A DNA stretch of 43,785 nucleotides, taken from contig CALMIK010000094.1 of assembly GCA_937863995.1 (NCBI GenBank), positions 1-43,785 of the forward strand. Direction: 5' to 3'. Below, one piece after another: positions 18,086 to 25,377 of the stretch. Source of the stretch: an uncultured Chelatococcus sp. GTDB lineage: Bacteria > Pseudomonadota > Alphaproteobacteria > Rhizobiales > Beijerinckiaceae. Position numbers and translations under genes: made by a program. Below the pieces are notes generated by a model. That model did not search any database. It saw nothing but the letters and a program-made list of their open reading frames with translations, and was not told where the DNA came from. The stretch's first letter is position 1. Each line of letters begins with the position of its first letter.

Positions 18086-18314
18086 CAGAGGCGCGGTCCC
18101 GCGTCTTCGAGGCTTAGAAACCTCTCAAGGACCGGTTGGCACCGACCGTAACGATGCCTCCCCAGCTATGGCCGGGGAGGCGCTGGCTATGTTCAGGGTT
18201 CGCGCCTAAAGGCCAGCGCGGCCGTGTCCTTGCGGTTTTCTAACTCTCCCGGCCACCAGCCAGGCGGCTTTTTGTCGCTTGTCTGGTGGTTTCACCATGC
18301 GACGGGGAGTTATC
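18086..18314 (+). promoter_or_regulatory. multi-hairpin mRNA leader with sequestered Shine-Dalgarno sites
   Basis: Hairpins in order: CGCG arms (18092-18103); GAGG/CCTC (18109-18124); CGGTTGG/CCGACCG (18133-18148); CCTCCCC with GGGGAGG (18157-18163, 18174-18180); GCGCTGGC with GCCAGCGC (18180-18187, 18212-18219); and CCACCAG with CTGGTGG (18253-18259, 18283-18289), nested in a nine-pair outer stem. That outer stem joins TAACTCTCCC (18241-18250, one bulged T) to GGGGAGTTA (18304-18312), which is the ribosome-binding site of the gene starting at 18315. GGGGAGG at 18174 can pair with CTCTCCC at 18244, and CCTCCCC at 18157 with GGGGAG at 18304, so alternative folds exist. This looks like a translational attenuator or riboswitch. 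No known class was recognised, and the trigger is unknown. Confidence 0.55.
18189..18209 (+). CDS. possible six-codon leader peptide (MFRVRA)
   Basis: ATG at 18189, six codons and TAA at 18207 fill almost exactly the 24-base loop of the GCGCTGGC/GCCAGCGC hairpin. GGGGAGG (18174-18180) stands eight bases before the ATG, a near-ideal Shine-Dalgarno, but it is itself paired with CCTCCCC in the preceding hairpin. The peptide contains Arg-Val-Arg. Arg-x-Arg motifs are where macrolide-bound ribosomes stall in some erm leader peptides, so ribosome stalling is conceivable. Existence of the peptide is inference. Confidence 0.3.
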   Translation: MFRVRA

Positions 18315-18575
18315 ATGACCGACAACAATCTTGGCACGCATCTGCTTGCCCTCTATGTTCAGCTCACGCCGTGGGTGCAGGCTTTTCTGGCGTTCACCGC
18401 GTGCGTTCTCGTGCTCGGCGTCGCCTTTCTCTTCAAGGAAACGGTGGCGGCTCTGACGCACCCGTTCATCCGCCCGCCGCCCGGCGGCAAAATCCGGGCG
18501 GTCCCGGGAGGTCTTCGAGAAGAAGCCCCCCGAAGGATAACTGGAAGGATAGCAAGGGAGATTCATGACGATTGA
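18315..18575 (+). CDS. small one-helix membrane protein, unknown
   Basis: An 86-residue protein I do not recognise. Residues 17-50 form one strongly hydrophobic stretch ending in a charged FKE, so one transmembrane helix, perhaps a hairpin, is expected. The C-terminal 35 residues are Pro, Gly and Arg-rich and probably cytoplasmic. The ATG at 18315 has GGGGAG five bases upstream, inside the inhibitory stem of the leader. In-frame ATGs at 18279 and 18297 lie within that stem and are less likely. Its last 11 bases overlap the DUF983 gene, implying co-translation. Possible roles (holin-like, toxin-like, assembly partner of DUF983) are guesses. Confidence 0.6.
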   Translation: MTDNNLGTHLLALYVQLTPWVQAFLAFTACVLVLGVAFLFKETVAALTHPFIRPPPGGKIRAVPGGLREEAPRRITGRIAREIHDD

Positions 18576-19008
18576 ACCCCTCACCGGCGCCACGGTGCCG
18601 CGTGCCGCGCCCGGCGGCGACATGGCCGCCCAGCCAGCCCGAGACATATGGCTGGCCATGCGGCGGGGCGCGCAATGCCGCTGCCCCGCTTGCGGGGAAG
18701 GATCGCTGTTTGCCGGCTATCTCAAGGTCGCCGATCATTGCGAGGCCTGCGGCGAGGCGCTCCACCACCACCGCGCCGACGACCTGCCGCCCTACATCAC
18801 CATCACCATCGTCGGCCACATCATCATAACGCTGGTGCTGGCGCTGGAAATGTTTGCCGACTATTCGACGCTGACCCAGATGATCGTGTGGCCGCTACTG
18901 ACCCTCGCTCTGGCGCTGGCGCTGATGCGCCCGGTGAAGGGCGCGGTCGTGGGCTATCAATGGGCGCTGCGCATGCATGGCTTCGGCGGCGAGGAGGAAA
19001 CGATATGA
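18565..19008 (+). CDS. DUF983 family zinc-ribbon membrane protein
   Basis: A 147-residue DUF983 protein. Two cysteine pairs, CRCPACGEGSLF (residues 39-50) and CEACGEAL (59-66), should form a zinc ribbon. They are followed by the family signature HHHRADDLPPYITI and two membrane helices (about residues 77-118). In alphaproteobacteria the family usually sits between rnr and a NUDIX gene, and its function is unestablished. Here a toxin-antitoxin pair and a small membrane protein separate it from rnr. The start overlaps the preceding gene by 11 bases and the stop overlaps the NUDIX start. Confidence 0.88.
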   Translation: MTIEPLTGATVPRAAPGGDMAAQPARDIWLAMRRGAQCRCPACGEGSLFAGYLKVADHCEACGEALHHHRADDLPPYITITIVGHIIITLVLALEMFADYSTLTQMIVWPLLTLALALALMRPVKGAVVGYQWALRMHGFGGEEETI

Positions 19009-19715
19009 GCGAACCCGCGGCAACCGCCGAAACCATCGACTACGCCGCCATCGTGCCGAGCGACGCGGCGTCGCTGATCCTGCTCGACAACACCCGCCGC
19101 GGCCCGCGCGTCCTCATGGGCCGCCGCCGCGACGACCTGGTTTTCATGCCGGGCGCGTTCGTGTTTCCCGGCGGTCGTGTCGAACCCTGCGACAGCGAGA
19201 TGGTGGTGGCCGGCGCGCTGCACCCGGCGGCGGAGCACAAGCTCATGCTGCATGTCGAGGACGCCTCGCCGCTTTCCGCCCGCTCGCTGGCGCTTGCCGC
19301 CATCCGCGAGACGTTCGAGGAAACCGGCCATCTCGTCGGCTCGAAGGACTACGGCGCGCCCGAGGAAACGCCGGAAAGCTGGCGCGCCTTCGCCGAGCAC
19401 GGCGTGTTCCCCGAGCTCGATGCGCTGCATTTCGTGGCGCGCGCCATCACCCCGCCGCGCTATCCGCGCCGTTTCGACGCGCGCTTCTTCGTGGCGGACG
19501 CCTCCGCCATCGCCCACACCATCGAGGGCGAGAACGCACGCGACGGCGAGCTGGTGGAGCTCGTCTGGGTGGCCCTCAACGAGACGGACACGCTCAACGC
19601 GCCGCGCATCACCCGCATCGTGCTCGCCGCCCTCGCCGCCCGCCTCGCGGACGGCTTCCGCCAGGAAGCGCCGGTGCCGTTCTATCGCGGCGACACCATG
19701 GACGAGCAGCTATGA
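19005..19715 (+). CDS. NUDIX hydrolase with split Nudix box
   Basis: A 236-residue NUDIX protein. The first half of the box is FVFPGGRVE near residue 45, the second half REXFEETG near 98 (read as RETFEETGHLV). Some 40 residues separate the Glu of GGRVE from RETFEETG, where the standard box has seven. An insertion in this place occurs in NUDT19-type CoA hydrolases, which suggests a CoA or acyl-CoA substrate; that is inference. GAGGAGGAAA precedes the ATG, which overlaps the DUF983 stop (ATGA). An open frame extends upstream, but only inside DUF983. Confidence 0.9.
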   Translation: MSEPAATAETIDYAAIVPSDAASLILLDNTRRGPRVLMGRRRDDLVFMPGAFVFPGGRVEPCDSEMVVAGALHPAAEHKLMLHVEDASPLSARSLALAAIRETFEETGHLVGSKDYGAPEETPESWRAFAEHGVFPELDALHFVARAITPPRYPRRFDARFFVADASAIAHTIEGENARDGELVELVWVALNETDTLNAPRITRIVLAALAARLADGFRQEAPVPFYRGDTMDEQL

Positions 19716-19810
19716 CCGGCCGGTCGAAAGCGGAAAATATTGCATTCGCCGCCGGAATGGTGTAGCCGGAACGCTTCAATCGTTTTTTTGCGCAGGAAAA
19801 GGAGCTCGTC

Positions 19811-20194
19811 ATGGCTCGCGTAACCGTCGAAGACTGCATCGACAAGGTCGAGAACCGTTTCGAGCTCGTGCTGCTGGCGAGCCATCGCGCCCGCATGATC
19901 TCTTCGGGCTCCCACCTTCTGGTCGACCGCGACCGCGATAAAAACCCCGTCGTCGCCCTGCGCGAGATCGCCGAGGAAAAGTTCGCGCCCGAGGATCTGA
20001 AGGAAGAGCTGATCCACTCGCTGCAGAAGTACGTCGAGGTCGACGAGCCGGAGGAGGACGCCGTTCCGCTGATCGGCACCTCGACCGGTTCCGTCGACGA
20101 CAACGAGGTGCAGTTCGACCGCATGAGCGAGGACGACCTGCTGCGCGGCCTGGAAGGACTCGTGCCCCCCGCCGCCAGCGACGACGACGACTGA
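19811..20194 (+). CDS. rpoZ: RNA polymerase omega subunit
   Basis: Omega helps fold and assemble RNA polymerase and forms part of a ppGpp-binding site. The 127-residue protein begins [20 protein letters not shown] and continues with LASHRAR and a [12 protein letters not shown] segment, all diagnostic. The acidic C-terminal extension, ending in four aspartates, is longer than the E. coli protein and usual for alphaproteobacteria. AAAAGGAG precedes the start. Rsh, the ppGpp synthetase/hydrolase, follows, but a strong terminator lies between. Confidence 0.96.
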   Translation: MARVTVEDCIDKVENRFELVLLASHRARMISSGSHLLVDRDRDKNPVVALREIAEEKFAPEDLKEELIHSLQKYVEVDEPEEDAVPLIGTSTGSVDDNEVQFDRMSEDDLLRGLEGLVPPAASDDDD

Positions 20195-20232
20195 GCGCCG
20201 CACCAAAGTGCCCCCACCGGGTGGCAACGGAC

Positions 20233-20258
20233 AAGGCCCGGAGCGATCCGGGCCTTTT
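20233..20258 (+). terminator. intrinsic terminator after rpoZ
   Basis: A ten-pair stem AAGGCCCGGA/TCCGGGCCTT around GCGA, with the right arm running into TTTT. It separates rpoZ from rsh, so rsh should have its own promoter in 20259-20413. Confidence 0.9.
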
Positions 20259-20413
20259 GCGATTCAGGAACCGGAAACGGCGCGACACGGTAGTGGCATG
20301 CGCCGGACCGGGCATGCATCAAACGGCTTTGTTTTTTCCGCCCGACCTTTGTACACTTTCCAATATTCGGGCAAGATGACGGCCGGGGCCGGCAACAGCG
20401 GGTAGCGTTCATT

Positions 20414-22750
20414 GTGGCGGAAGTGCATGTGACGGACGGCGGAGAGGTTATCGCGGCAACACCCCCGCAGACGGCGGGAGACGGAAACACGGGCGCGGCG
20501 CCCTTCCCCCGGCAGGTGACGCTGGCGAAATCCGCGCATCCGCCGATGATGCGCCAGTACGAGCTTGTCGAACGCGTCAAGCGTTACCACCCGGAAGCCG
20601 ACGAGACGCTGCTCAACCGCGCCTATGTCTACGCCATGCGCGCCCACGGCACGCAGACGCGCGCCTCCGGCGACCTGTTTTTCTCGCATCCGCTTGAAGT
20701 TGCGGCCATTCTCACCGATCTGCGGCTCGACGATTCCACCATCGTCGCCGCCGTGCTGCACGACACCATCGAGGACACGGACGCAACACGCGAGGAGATC
20801 GACCAGCTCTTCGGCCACGAGATCGGCGCGCTGGTCGACGGCCTGACCAAGATCAAGAAGCTCGATTTCGTCTCGCGCAAGGCGGCGCAGGGCGAGAACT
20901 TCCGCAAGCTGCTGCTGGCGGTGGCGGCCGATGTGCGCGTGCTGTTGGTCAAGCTCGCCGACCGGCTGCACAACATGCGCACGCTTGGCTTCATGGCGCA
21001 GGAAAAGCGCGCCCGCATCGCCGAGGAAACGCTCGAAATCTATGCGCCGCTCGCGGGCCGCATGGGCATCCAGGAGCTGCGCGACGAGCTCGAGGAGCTC
21101 GCCTTCCGCAACCTGAAGCCGGAAGCGTTCGACACCATCGCCCGGCGTCTCGACAGCGTGAGCGAGCGCAACGGCCAGCTCGTCGAGACCATCGAGCACG
21201 ACCTCACCCAGCGTCTGGCCGAGCAGGGCATCGTCGCCCGCGTCAAGGGCCGGCGCAAGCGCCCCTACTCGATCTGGAAGAAGATGGAGCGCAAGTCGCT
21301 CGGTTTCGAGCAATTGTCCGACATCTTCGCCTTCCGCATCATCGTCGACACCATCGACGAGTGCTATCGGGCGCTCGGCGTCGTGCACACCGCCTGGCCG
21401 ATGGTGCCCGGGCGCTACAAGGACTATGTCTCCACGCCGAAGCAGAACGATTACCGCTCGATCCATACCACCGTGATCGGCCCCGGCCACCAGCGCGTCG
21501 AGCTGCAGATCCGCACCCAGGACATGGACAGCGTCGCCGAATACGGTATCGCCGCGCATGCGCTCTACAAGGACGGCCGCACGGACCAGCCGTCGAAGCT
21601 GCTCAACGAAAGCCGCGCCTACCAATGGCTGCGGCGCACCGTCGACCTGCTGGCCGAAGGCGACAGCCCGGAAGAATTCCTGGAGCACACCAAGCTGGAG
21701 CTGTTCCACGACCAGGTGTTCTGCTTCACGCCCAAGGGGCGGCTCATCGCGCTGCCGCGCGGCGCGACCCCGATCGACTTCGCCTATGCGGTTCACACCA
21801 AGATCGGCAACTCCGCCGTGGGCGTGAAGATCAACGGTCAGATCGCGCCGCTGTTGTCCGAACTGGAGAACGGCGACGAGGTCGACATCATGCGCGCCGA
21901 CGGCCAGATCCCGCCGCCGGCGTGGGAATCGCTCGTCGTCACCGGCAAGGCGCGCGCCGCCATCCGCCGCGCCACGCGCGACGCCGTGCGCCGCCAGTAC
22001 GCGGGGCTGGGGCGCCAGATACTTGAGCGCGCGTTCGAGCGCGCCGGACGCGCTTACTCCGACGACAAGCTGAAGGCCGCCCTGCCCCGCCTCGCGCGTG
22101 CCTCCATCGACGACACGCTCGCGGCGGTGGGCCGGGGCGAGATGTTTTCCGGCGACGTGGTCAAGGCGGTCTATCCCGATTTCAAGGACGAGCGCCGGCC
22201 CACGGTGGACGGGCTTTCCGGCCACGGCTGGTTCGGCCTCAAGGGCAGCGAGAGCCTCAAGTTCAAGGTGCCGGACGCGAGCACCGAGGCGGACGGGCGC
22301 GCCATTCCCGTGCGCGGCTTCAACAGCGACCTGCCGATCACCTTCGCGCCCGAGGGCGGCGCGGTGCCGGGCGACCGCATCGTCGGCATCCTGACGCCGG
22401 GCGAGGGCATCACCATCTACCCGATCCAGTCGAAGGCCCTCGCCTCCTTCGAGCACGAGCCGGAACGCTGGCTCGACGTGCGCTGGGATGTCGACGAGGG
22501 CAACGTCCAGCGCTTCCCCGCGATCATCGCGCTGAGCCTCATCAACGAACCCGGCTCGCTGGCGCAGATCACGCAGATCATCGCCGACCACGACGCCAAC
22601 ATCGACGACATCGCCATGAAGCGCCCGACGCCGGACTTCTCGAACCTCACCATCAGCCTGTCGGTGTGGGACCTGAAGCACCTGACGAGCCTCATCGCCG
22701 AGTTGCGCACCACCCGCGCGGTGAGCAAGGTTCAACGCCTGACGGATTGA
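20414..22750 (+). CDS. rsh: bifunctional (p)ppGpp synthetase/hydrolase
   Basis: The single long RelA/SpoT homologue that makes and degrades the alarmone (p)ppGpp. An HD hydrolase domain has HDTIED at residues 116-121 and LADRLHNMRTL near 181-191. The synthetase domain follows, with FRIIV and GRYKDYVSTPK; RYKD rather than an E-x-D-D type motif marks a bifunctional enzyme. TGS (about 430-490) and a C-terminal ACT domain (about 700-775) follow, for 778 residues. The start is uncertain: the GTG at 20414 has only a weak ribosome site, while ATG-ATG at 20546/20549 begins MMRQYELVERV, where most rhizobial homologues start, also without a clear site. Confidence 0.96.
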   Translation: MAEVHVTDGGEVIAATPPQTAGDGNTGAAPFPRQVTLAKSAHPPMMRQYELVERVKRYHPEADETLLNRAYVYAMRAHGTQTRASGDLFFSHPLEVAAILTDLRLDDSTIVAAVLHDTIEDTDATREEIDQLFGHEIGALVDGLTKIKKLDFVSRKAAQGENFRKLLLAVAADVRVLLVKLADRLHNMRTLGFMAQEKRARIAEETLEIYAPLAGRMGIQELRDELEELAFRNLKPEAFDTIARRLDSVSERNGQLVETIEHDLTQRLAEQGIVARVKGRRKRPYSIWKKMERKSLGFEQLSDIFAFRIIVDTIDECYRALGVVHTAWPMVPGRYKDYVSTPKQNDYRSIHTTVIGPGHQRVELQIRTQDMDSVAEYGIAAHALYKDGRTDQPSKLLNESRAYQWLRRTVDLLAEGDSPEEFLEHTKLELFHDQVFCFTPKGRLIALPRGATPIDFAYAVHTKIGNSAVGVKINGQIAPLLSELENGDEVDIMRADGQIPPPAWESLVVTGKARAAIRRATRDAVRRQYAGLGRQILERAFERAGRAYSDDKLKAALPRLARASIDDTLAAVGRGEMFSGDVVKAVYPDFKDERRPTVDGLSGHGWFGLKGSESLKFKVPDASTEADGRAIPVRGFNSDLPITFAPEGGAVPGDRIVGILTPGEGITIYPIQSKALASFEHEPERWLDVRWDVDEGNVQRFPAIIALSLINEPGSLAQITQIIADHDANIDDIAMKRPTPDFSNLTISLSVWDLKHLTSLIAELRTTRAVSKVQRLTD

Positions 22751-22759
22751 GAACGCCCG

Positions 22760-22861
22760 GAGCGTTTCCAGGCGGAGCGGATGCCGCTTTGCATGAAAAA
22801 CGCTTGCAATCAGAAAGATAGGGCATTCTGGCGTTTCAACGAGACGTCGAAGTGCTTGAGC
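22760..22861. repeat. interspersed palindromic repeat, copy B
   Basis: About 102 bases aligning with copy A at 13431-13534. The shared block GGCGTTTCAACGAGACGTCG differs from A by two bases. The outer arms of the 3' hairpin are weaker here (GGGCATTC with GAAGTGCTT). It begins ten bases after the rsh stop codon and is the nearest thing to an rsh terminator. Confidence 0.7.
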
Positions 22862-23525
22862 AAAATCCCCATGCCGATGCTGGCCGCGCCGCATCGCGCG
22901 CGGCTTGACGCGCTGCAACGAGTAGTCGATATTAGCCGGCGATGCTTCGCCGCCTGATACGGCCCGGCCGGCATCGATAATGTTGTCGCTCCGTCGACCT
23001 GAATAATTTTAGCCGGCCGAACATGGTCATGTATTTTCACAGTTCACGCAGATGTTAATTATCTACCATTATTAATTTCCCACTCCGACAGATTGATATT
23101 TGTTGCGCATAGGATAATGTGCGCGGTCAGGAGATTGCGCCGGCAACGCGCGCCTGACCCACGTTTTCCATGACGATGCCTGTCGTGCTGCCTACCCTCC
23201 TGCAACCCGTGCATGCCGGTCATGCCGCTGGCCGGCTCTCCGGTAGCGGAAGGCTCGTGCAAGCTTCGCAACAGGGGGGTATAGTATCCTTGCGCGATTG
23301 TCAGTTGTCGGCGCCGGCATATGTCAGCACAATCACGCATGAGCAAGACGACCCGGCAACACGCTTGGTGAAAGGTTGGAGCGAAATTGGAAGCAATTGG
23401 AAATAAAAGAGATATTATCCGATTTTGCGAATAAGCGCCTGCCGCGTGCCATGGCCTGCCCCGACGGAGGGCGGGATAACCAGGGTCGGATTCGATTCAT
23501 CAATTTAACTTAAGAGACCAAAGCG
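22862..23525. other. gene-poor, partly AT-rich gap
   Basis: No convincing gene. The short open frames at 22862-23040, 23059-23346 and 23170-23406 have no homology I know and atypical composition. The stretch 22975-23120 is much richer in A and T than the window. An inverted repeat GGTCAGG/CCTGACC (23125-23131, 23153-23159) is present. The bases before 23526 should hold the promoter of the NYN gene, but no clear -35/-10 pair was found. Confidence 0.6.
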
Positions 23526-24179
23526 ATGTCAGTAACGCGCCGAGCCCTTTTCATCGACGGGGCCAATCTTTACGCAACCACCAAGACCCTCGGCTTCGAC
23601 GTCGATTTCAAGCGCCTGCTGCGGTCCTACAACCACAACGGCCGCCTGGTGCGCGCCTTCTACTATACCGCGATGATCGAGGATCAGGAGTATTCCTCGC
23701 TGCGCCCGCTGGTCGACTGGCTCGATTATAACGGCTACCGCGTCGTCACCAAGCCGACCAAGGAGTTCATCGACTCCGCCGGCCGCCGCAAGATCAAGGG
23801 CAACATGGACATCGAGCTCGCCATCGACGCGCTCGAGATCGCTCCTCACATCGACGAGATGATCCTGTTCTCGGGCGACGGCGACTTCCGGTCGCTGGCC
23901 GAGGCGATGCAACGGCGCGGCGTGCGCGTGGTCGTGGTGTCGACCATCCAGACACAGCCGCCGATGATCGCCGACGAGCTGCGCCGCCAGGCCGACGAGT
24001 TCGTCGACATCACCCAGCTCATCCCGCTCATCGGCCGCGAGCCCGCCGAGCGCCCCGAACGCACCGTCCGGCTGCAGGCCGAAACCGACGAGCGTCAGGA
24101 AACGATCAAGGGCCGCTCGCTGGTCGAACGCCGCTACGGCATCCGGAATCCGGCGAGCGACGACGATGGTCTCGCCTGA
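23526..24179 (+). CDS. LabA-like NYN domain protein (putative RNase)
   Basis: A 217-residue NYN/PIN-like protein of the LabA/DUF88 family. The acidic residues expected for metal binding are Asp11 in LFIDGANLY, Asp95 in KGNMDIELAIDAL, and Asp118 and Asp120 in FSGDGDF. NYN domains are nucleases on structural grounds, but the target of bacterial members is not known. The C-terminal 45 residues are charged and variable. The start at 23526 is close to the conserved core. Its end overlaps the UDG gene by 14 bases, so the two are probably an operon. Confidence 0.9.
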   Translation: MSVTRRALFIDGANLYATTKTLGFDVDFKRLLRSYNHNGRLVRAFYYTAMIEDQEYSSLRPLVDWLDYNGYRVVTKPTKEFIDSAGRRKIKGNMDIELAIDALEIAPHIDEMILFSGDGDFRSLAEAMQRRGVRVVVVSTIQTQPPMIADELRRQADEFVDITQLIPLIGREPAERPERTVRLQAETDERQETIKGRSLVERRYGIRNPASDDDGLA

Positions 24180-24873
24180 GGGCCGCCACGCGCAGCCCCG
24201 AGGCGCCGACCCGCGCAAGCCCGCCGCGATGCCCCCCATAACGGACGCCGAGCCCGATTCCGATTGCGGTCTGTGCCCCCGCCTGGCGGACTTTCGCCAC
24301 CAATGGCGCGAGCGTGAGCCGGGCTGGTTCAACGCGCCTGTTCCATCCTTCGGGTCCTCGCAGGCGCGGCTGCTCATCGTCGGCCTCGCGCCGGGGCTGC
24401 GCGGCGCCAACCGCACCGGCCGGCCGTTCACCGGCGATTATGCCGGCGACCTGCTGTATGAAACGCTGCTGAACTTCGGCTTCGCGCGCGGCAGCTATGC
24501 CGCTTCCCCCGACGACGGGCTGGAACTCGCCGACAGCCGCATCACCAACGGCGTGCGCTGCGTTCCGCCGGAAAACAAGCCCACGGGTGCTGAAATCGTC
24601 ACCTGCAGGCCGTTCCTCGCGAGCACAATCGCGGCGATGCCGGCGCTGTCCGCCATCCTGGCGCTCGGGCGCATCGCGCACGACACCACGGTGCGGGCGC
24701 TGGGCGGCACGCCCTCGCGCTTCGCCTTCCGCCACGGCGGCCATCACGACATTGGCGGCGTGCGGCTTTTCGACAGCTACCACTGCTCGCGCTACAACAC
24801 GAATACACGTGTGCTGACGCCGGAGATGTTCCAGGCGGTATTCGCCGACATCCGCGCCTATCTGCGCGACTGA
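24166..24873 (+). CDS. family 5 uracil-DNA glycosylase (UdgB type)
   Basis: A 235-residue glycosylase that should remove uracil and related deaminated bases. The signature GLAPGLRGANRTGRPFTGDY (about residues 73-92) is the family 5 active-site loop. Family 5 has no catalytic Asp/Asn in this motif, and GLAPG is what is seen. Iron-sulfur cysteines are available in CGLCPRL, NGVRCVPPENKP and the following CRPFL. DSYHCSRYNTNTRVLT supplies the late motif. An alternative start at 24229 would leave 14 residues before the first cysteine. It overlaps the NYN gene and converges on smpB. Confidence 0.92.
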   Translation: MVSPEGRHAQPRGADPRKPAAMPPITDAEPDSDCGLCPRLADFRHQWREREPGWFNAPVPSFGSSQARLLIVGLAPGLRGANRTGRPFTGDYAGDLLYETLLNFGFARGSYAASPDDGLELADSRITNGVRCVPPENKPTGAEIVTCRPFLASTIAAMPALSAILALGRIAHDTTVRALGGTPSRFAFRHGGHHDIGGVRLFDSYHCSRYNTNTRVLTPEMFQAVFADIRAYLRD

Positions 24874-24886
24874 CCGGGACAGTCAG

Positions 24887-24910
24887 AAAAGGGCGCGCCT
24901 CAGCCCTTTT
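24887..24910. terminator. bidirectional terminator shared by UDG and smpB
   Basis: AAAAGGGC (24887-24894) pairs with GCCCTTTT (24903-24910) around an eight-base loop, giving a T-run on both strands. The smpB stop (24900-24902) is inside the loop, so the hairpin overlaps the 3' end of its coding region. Confidence 0.75.
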
Positions 24911-25373
24911 CGCGCATGATGCGCGCCTTGTCGCGATCCCACGAGCGTTTCTTCTCGGTCTCGCGCTTGTCGTGCAGGTTCTTGCCGCGCGCCAGCCCGA
25001 TCTCCACCTTGGCGCGGCCGCGGTCGTTGAAATAGACCTTGAGCGGCACGACGGTGAAGCCCTCGCGCTGGGTCGCGCCGATGAGGCGGTTGATCTGGCG
25101 CTTGTGCAGCAGCAGGCGGCGCGGGCGGCGCGTTTCGTGGTTGAAACGATTGGCCTGCAGGTATTCGGGAATGTAGGCGTTGAAGAGCAGGAACTCCTCG
25201 CCCGAAGGCCCGGCATAGGCCTCGGTGATGGTCGCCTTGCCCTCGCGCAGCGACTTCACCTCGGTACCCGTCAGCGATATGCCGGCCTCGATCGTATCGA
25301 CGATCTCGTAATTGAAGCGGGCCTTGCGGTTGTCGGCGACGATCTTGTTCCCGCCCTTGTCCTTTGCTGCCAT
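24900..25373 (-). CDS. smpB: SsrA-binding protein
   Basis: SmpB binds tmRNA and brings it to stalled ribosomes for trans-translation. The 157-residue protein has all family blocks: [68 protein letters not shown] and [14 protein letters not shown]. The basic C-terminal tail is present. The ATG at 25373 lies four bases after the dapA stop, so dapA-smpB is an operon. The tmRNA gene itself is not in the window. Confidence 0.97.
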   Translation of the reverse strand: MAAKDKGGNKIVADNRKARFNYEIVDTIEAGISLTGTEVKSLREGKATITEAYAGPSGEEFLLFNAYIPEYLQANRFNHETRRPRRLLLHKRQINRLIGATQREGFTVVPLKVYFNDRGRAKVEIGLARGKNLHDKRETEKKRSWDRDKARIMREKG

Positions 25374-25377
25374 CGGA

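Noticed and set aside
17985..18209. 74-codon frame across the hairpin leader
   Set aside because: No ribosome site and Arg-rich composition without homology. Only its last six codons, which have their own strong Shine-Dalgarno, are considered.
18086..18314. Known structured RNAs (tmRNA, RNase P, SRP, 6S, common riboswitches) in the leader
   Set aside because: None of the conserved cores I know for these classes is present. It is reported only as an unclassified leader.
20264..22918. 884-codon minus-strand frame
   Set aside because: Antisense of rsh, with no recognisable domain. The plus strand carries all catalytic motifs of Rsh.
22810..23406. Three short open frames in the post-rsh gap
   Set aside because: None has a ribosome site, typical codon use or known similarity, and they overlap each other on both strands.
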